Shown here: piece by piece, positions 61,171-64,000 of the stretch | How positions within the stretch are numbered: the first letter of the stretch is position 1 | How the letters are laid out: each line of letters opens with the position of its first letter | NCBI RefSeq assembly: GCF_036492835.1 | Contig: NZ_AP025320.1 | Span: 162,743 to 226,742 of the forward strand | Origin: Fulvitalea axinellae | GTDB taxonomy: Bacteria; Bacteroidota; Bacteroidia; Cytophagales; Cyclobacteriaceae | DNA: 64,000 bases | Direction: 5' to 3' | Position numbers and translations under genes: made by a program | Notes under the pieces: generated by a model | What the model was told of the DNA's origin: nothing | Seen by the model: only the letters and a program-made list of their open reading frames with translations | The model's database searches: none

Positions 61171-61515
61171 ATGACAAATCGAAAACCGAAAATAGAGAAG
61201 AGTGATGACCGCCGGATTTACCGGACGGTGATGCCTTTCGTATTCGTTTTGATTTTTATTTCGGCGGCTGTATGCGAGCGTTACAATGATTACCTCTTCG
61301 GTTCCGACAATATCGAACTCAGCCAAAAGTGCGAAAAGGAAAACGCGGAAAAAGACAATAAGAAGGGGAAAGAGAAAGATGAATTTTTATACAGGCAGGG
61401 TCAGGGCGCTTTGACAGACGAGGAAAATCCTTCTAAAAAACAGGCTGGCAAAGATCCGCTTTTTCGCTTGTCCGACCATTTTATGGATATAAGCACCCCG
61501 CCTCCGGAGTGTTGA
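61171..61515 (+). CDS. Small single-pass membrane protein, unknown
   Basis: A 114-residue protein with a short basic N-terminus (MTNRKPKIEKSDDRRIYR), one membrane helix (about 19-37, TVMPFVFVLIFISAAVCERY) and a charged C-terminal part (Lys/Glu-rich, about 50-85) ending with two Pro-rich turns (STPPPEC). The N-terminus is probably inside and the charged tail outside. No domain was recognised. It begins 30 bases after the TetR gene stop and is its probable operon partner. Confidence 0.5.
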   Translation: MTNRKPKIEKSDDRRIYRTVMPFVFVLIFISAAVCERYNDYLFGSDNIELSQKCEKENAEKDNKKGKEKDEFLYRQGQGALTDEENPSKKQAGKDPLFRLSDHFMDISTPPPEC

Positions 61516-61816
61516 TTTTTCAGTATTAGCCTATCTCAAAACTAACCGTATTTCTGTATCCATTCATGGTGCGGATATCCTCTATGTGCTTAATTGTAAG
61601 GGGTATATATCGGTAAAACATTCACCTTGAGACAAACATTCTGCCCTGAAATTCCGTCAGGAGGAGTAAGAGTCATGTCAGTTCAGCGTAAGTATTGGAG
61701 CGCAATAAGGACTTTATGCATTGTAAAGCAGCCTTTGGTTTAGCGGATCAGTTCTGAGTTGAGTTTGGTTATGTTGTTGGTCTCACCACTCGTATAGCGA
61801 GTAAAACATTAAACAA
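61516..61816. other. Intergenic upstream of SulP transporter
   Basis: About 300 bases with no gene recognised. Small stem-loops are present, for example CCTGA/TCAGG at about 61650-61666 and ACTCG-TATAG-CGAGT at 61788-61802, 14 bases before the SulP start. They are too short to call as regulatory elements. Confidence 0.35.
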
Positions 61817-63433
61817 ATGGATTCTCAAGATAAACAAGGTTTCTTTGCTAACCTTCGTTACGATGCACCCTCAAGTATAGTGGTGTTCCTCGTGGCTATG
61901 CCCCTATGTTTGGGTATCGCCTTAGCGTCTGGCGCTCCTTTATTTTCAGGTATTATCGCCGGTATTGTAGGTGGTATAGTAGTAGGGTCGCTTAGTGGCT
62001 CAGCATTGGGTGTTAGTGGTCCTGCGGCGGGTCTTGCCGTAATCATTGTTTCTGCAATCAATGATCTGGGTTCATTCGAGGCGTTATTGCTCGCAGTCGT
62101 ATTCTCAGGTATTATTCAGATTGCGTTGGGATTTCTTAGGGCCGGCGTTATCGGTTATTACTTCCCTACGGCGGTTATTAGAGGCATGCTTTCGGGTATT
62201 GGTGTTTTCATCATCCTCAAGCAAATTCCACACGCTTTCGGTTATGATAGGGATCCGGTGGGAGACTTTAGCTTCCTTCAGGTAGACGGTGAAAATACGA
62301 TCAGCGGAATTCTGAATATGCTGAATTTCATCAGCCCGGGGGCTTTGATTATCGCGGCGATATCTATGGCTATCCTCATTTTATGGGAGAAGCCTTTTAT
62401 TAGTCGTCTTGGCTTCACCAAAATTATTAAAGGACCATTGGTAGCTGTTTTGGCAGGTATCGGTTTGAATGTCTATTTCGCTGATATGCCAGAGTTTGCC
62501 CTTAAGCAAGACCAACTTGTGGCCCTTCCGATAGCTGGTTCGTTTGGTGGTTTTATGGACCTTTTGACGAAACCGGATTTTAGCCAGATAACAAACCCGC
62601 AGATTTATATCGTAGCGCTTACCATAGCTGTGGTAGGTAGTATCGAAACCTTGTTGTCGGTAGAGGCGGCGGATAAACTTGATCCTCAGAAAAGAGTGAC
62701 CCCAACAAACAGAGAGTTGAAAGCTCAAGGTGTTGGTAACTTAATTTCAGGCCTTTTGGGAGGTTTGCCTGTTACGCAGGTTATCGTTCGTAGTTCGGTG
62801 AACGTTCAGACTGGCGGCCGTACCAAAGCTTCTGCGATCATGCACGGTGTATTGCTTTTCGTATGCGCCTTGTCTATTCCTAAATTGCTGAACCTGATTC
62901 CTTTCTCCAGTTTGGCATCTATCCTTATTGTGGTAGGTTTTAAACTCGCCAAGCCGGCCTTGTTTAAGGAAATGTACTCTAGAGGATTCTCCCAATTTGT
63001 GCCTTTTGTAGTGACTATTCTCGGTATCGTATTTATCGATCTGCTGATGGGTATTGCGCTCGGTATGATCGTGGCGATTTTCCATATCCTTTGGAACAAC
63101 TACAAAACTCCTTACTTCTTCGAGGCGAAAGACTATCGTCCGGGTGAGCCTATTCGTATCCGTTTGGCGGAAGACGTAAGCTTCCTGAACAAAGCGGGCG
63201 TACTCCGTACACTGAAGCATATTCCTGACCATTCGACTGTGATTATCGACGCTTCAAATACTCGTAGCGTTCATATCGATGTGTTAGAAATTATCGATGA
63301 TTATAAGGCCAATGCCGAAACAAAAGGCATTGAACTAATCCTTGAAGGCTTTGACAAACTGGGCACTTATGATGATCCGGTTAAGCAAGTCAGTAAAGTC
63401 GTAGGCTCTGACAGTAAAAACAAAGTTGCCTAA
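61817..63433 (+). CDS. SulP family inorganic anion transporter
   Basis: A 538-residue SLC26/SulP-type transporter with 10-14 predicted membrane helices (about 15-435) and a C-terminal STAS-like domain (about 440-535, IIDASNTRSVHIDVLEIIDDYKANAETKGIELIL). Typical sequences are VAMPLCLGIALASGAPLFSGIIAGIVGG at the N-terminus and GVSGPAAGLAV. Members transport sulfate, bicarbonate or other anions; BicA-type SulP proteins import bicarbonate with Na+. The adjacent gene looks like a carbonic anhydrase, which favours bicarbonate over sulfate as substrate; that is an inference from context. Confidence 0.92.
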   Translation: MDSQDKQGFFANLRYDAPSSIVVFLVAMPLCLGIALASGAPLFSGIIAGIVGGIVVGSLSGSALGVSGPAAGLAVIIVSAINDLGSFEALLLAVVFSGIIQIALGFLRAGVIGYYFPTAVIRGMLSGIGVFIILKQIPHAFGYDRDPVGDFSFLQVDGENTISGILNMLNFISPGALIIAAISMAILILWEKPFISRLGFTKIIKGPLVAVLAGIGLNVYFADMPEFALKQDQLVALPIAGSFGGFMDLLTKPDFSQITNPQIYIVALTIAVVGSIETLLSVEAADKLDPQKRVTPTNRELKAQGVGNLISGLLGGLPVTQVIVRSSVNVQTGGRTKASAIMHGVLLFVCALSIPKLLNLIPFSSLASILIVVGFKLAKPALFKEMYSRGFSQFVPFVVTILGIVFIDLLMGIALGMIVAIFHILWNNYKTPYFFEAKDYRPGEPIRIRLAEDVSFLNKAGVLRTLKHIPDHSTVIIDASNTRSVHIDVLEIIDDYKANAETKGIELILEGFDKLGTYDDPVKQVSKVVGSDSKNKVA

Positions 63434-63568
63434 GACATCTTTTCAAAAAACAGTTTGGAAGCTTCCAAAAGACCGAGGTGTAAAATTGGTCTGGGGGCTT
63501 CTACTGACCAGTATTTTGAAGACTATCCTTTTTAACTGAAATTTTTACAACCAAATAAAGAAATTACC

Positions 63569-64000
63569 ATGATTACCAAACAAGATATCCAGGACATTCA
63601 GAAGAAGTGGGGCGAAGCTATCGTGAAAATCGGTACGCTTAAAGAAGACAGAAGCGCCTGTGAAGAGGTAACTTCTGGACTGATCACGTCGCTTTACGCT
63701 TTCGAGGATGGACATATTTTGTTCAAGCCGACAAAAGCCGCCGCTGAGCAGTTCCGTCCAGACCACAAGGCTGCATTGTCGTACTTCATCGGTGGCGACA
63801 GCGACTTTCCGGAAGACGGAGGGTTTGCGCTTCAGCCTTGGACAAAGGTTCGTTTTGAGAACGCTCATATTTTGTTGGACACGAACCGCGCTACGGCAAT
63901 GGGGAACTATTTCTTCACTGGCGAAGACGGATCGGAGACTAAGGTGGAATACACTTTTGGATACAAGAAAAACGATGCTGGCGAACTCAAAATCGAGTTG
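63569..64000 (+). CDS. Putative COG4337/iota-type carbonic anhydrase-like protein (partial, runs off window)
   Basis: The frame from the ATG at 63569 is open to the end of the window (144 codons seen). It contains KKWGEAIVKIG (12-22), GHILFKPTKAAAEQFRPDHKAALSYFIGG (48-76), EDGGFALQPWTKVRFENAHILL and MGNYFFTGEDGS, then VEYTFGYKKNDAGELKIEL at the edge. From memory this matches the COG4337 group, some members of which (cyanobacterial and algal) have been described as metal-free iota carbonic anhydrases in the SnoaL/CaMKII-AD superfamily. These proteins usually carry a HHSS motif just past the point where the window ends. Homologs are often labelled phosphoribosyl-AMP cyclohydrolase, which the fold does not support. 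It follows the SulP gene by 135 bases. Confidence 0.6.
   Translation, partial: MITKQDIQDIQKKWGEAIVKIGTLKEDRSACEEVTSGLITSLYAFEDGHILFKPTKAAAEQFRPDHKAALSYFIGGDSDFPEDGGFALQPWTKVRFENAHILLDTNRATAMGNYFFTGEDGSETKVEYTFGYKKNDAGELKIEL

Noticed and set aside
63569-64000. Phosphoribosyl-AMP cyclohydrolase annotation often given to this family
   Set aside because: The visible sequence has none of the HisI zinc-binding Cys/His motifs I would expect and fits a SnoaL/COG4337-type protein better.

Overview
The window is typical of a Bacteroidota chromosome, probably a marine or polysaccharide-degrading member of the Cytophagales. The evidence is a TonB-dependent receptor with an STN domain and DUF4249 partner lipoproteins, many lipobox-bearing periplasmic hydrolases, S1 sulfatases, an ECF sigma factor with a membrane partner, start sites without clear Shine-Dalgarno sequences, and long A/T-rich intergenic regions. 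The species cannot be fixed from the sequence alone. No rRNA, tRNA, CRISPR array, phage or complete insertion sequence was seen.

Layout. 0.4-3.7 kb (+): an NfeD-like protein with a flotillin, then a small Spy-like periplasmic protein. 4-17.5 kb (all -): a glycan-degradation cluster without SusC/SusD, in transcription order GH2, a DUF6786-type protein, GH127/DUF1680-like, GH43-like, two paralogous (alpha/alpha)-toroid lipoproteins and a GH20 hexosaminidase, with hairpins between several genes. 18-23 kb: a lipoprotein made of six 130-residue tandem repeats (-), divergent from an ECF sigma factor and a membrane/beta-barrel fusion protein (+). 23-28.3 kb: a small conserved protein, YidD, a membrane-tethered LamG sensor-regulator and a GH18 chitinase. 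28.7-35.4 kb: methyltransferase, sulfatase, MarC protein, LysR/SDR divergent pair, a small secreted protein and a membrane-bound class III nucleotide cyclase.

35.7-42.5 kb (+): a TonB-dependent receptor, DUF4249, MG2-like, DUF4249 operon that looks more A/T-rich than its surroundings. 42.6-47.9 kb: a second membrane-tethered regulator (Kelch-like sensor, same type of C-terminal DNA-binding domain), divergent from an arylsulfatase and a PmoA/DUF6807 protein. 48-51.4 kb (-): an FHS-type sugar transporter and NagB fused to a PIG-L domain, i.e. amino-sugar uptake and catabolism, which fits the GH20 and GH18 enzymes elsewhere. 52-56.7 kb: a transglutaminase-like lipoprotein, a B12-binding radical SAM protein and an ABC-class ATPase. 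56.8-61.5 kb: a TPR histidine kinase with its NarL-type response regulator, a small membrane protein, and a TetR regulator with a small membrane-anchored protein. 61.8-64 kb: a SulP anion transporter followed by a truncated gene that resembles the COG4337 (iota-type) carbonic anhydrase group, so the pair may be a bicarbonate uptake/interconversion module.

The most interesting items are the SulP/putative iota-carbonic anhydrase pair, the anti-sigma-like/outer-membrane-barrel fusion, the two one-protein trans-membrane regulators that join an extracytoplasmic carbohydrate-type sensor to a cytoplasmic winged-helix domain, and the six-repeat lipoprotein. Functional calls come from recognised motifs and remembered families; no database search was run.
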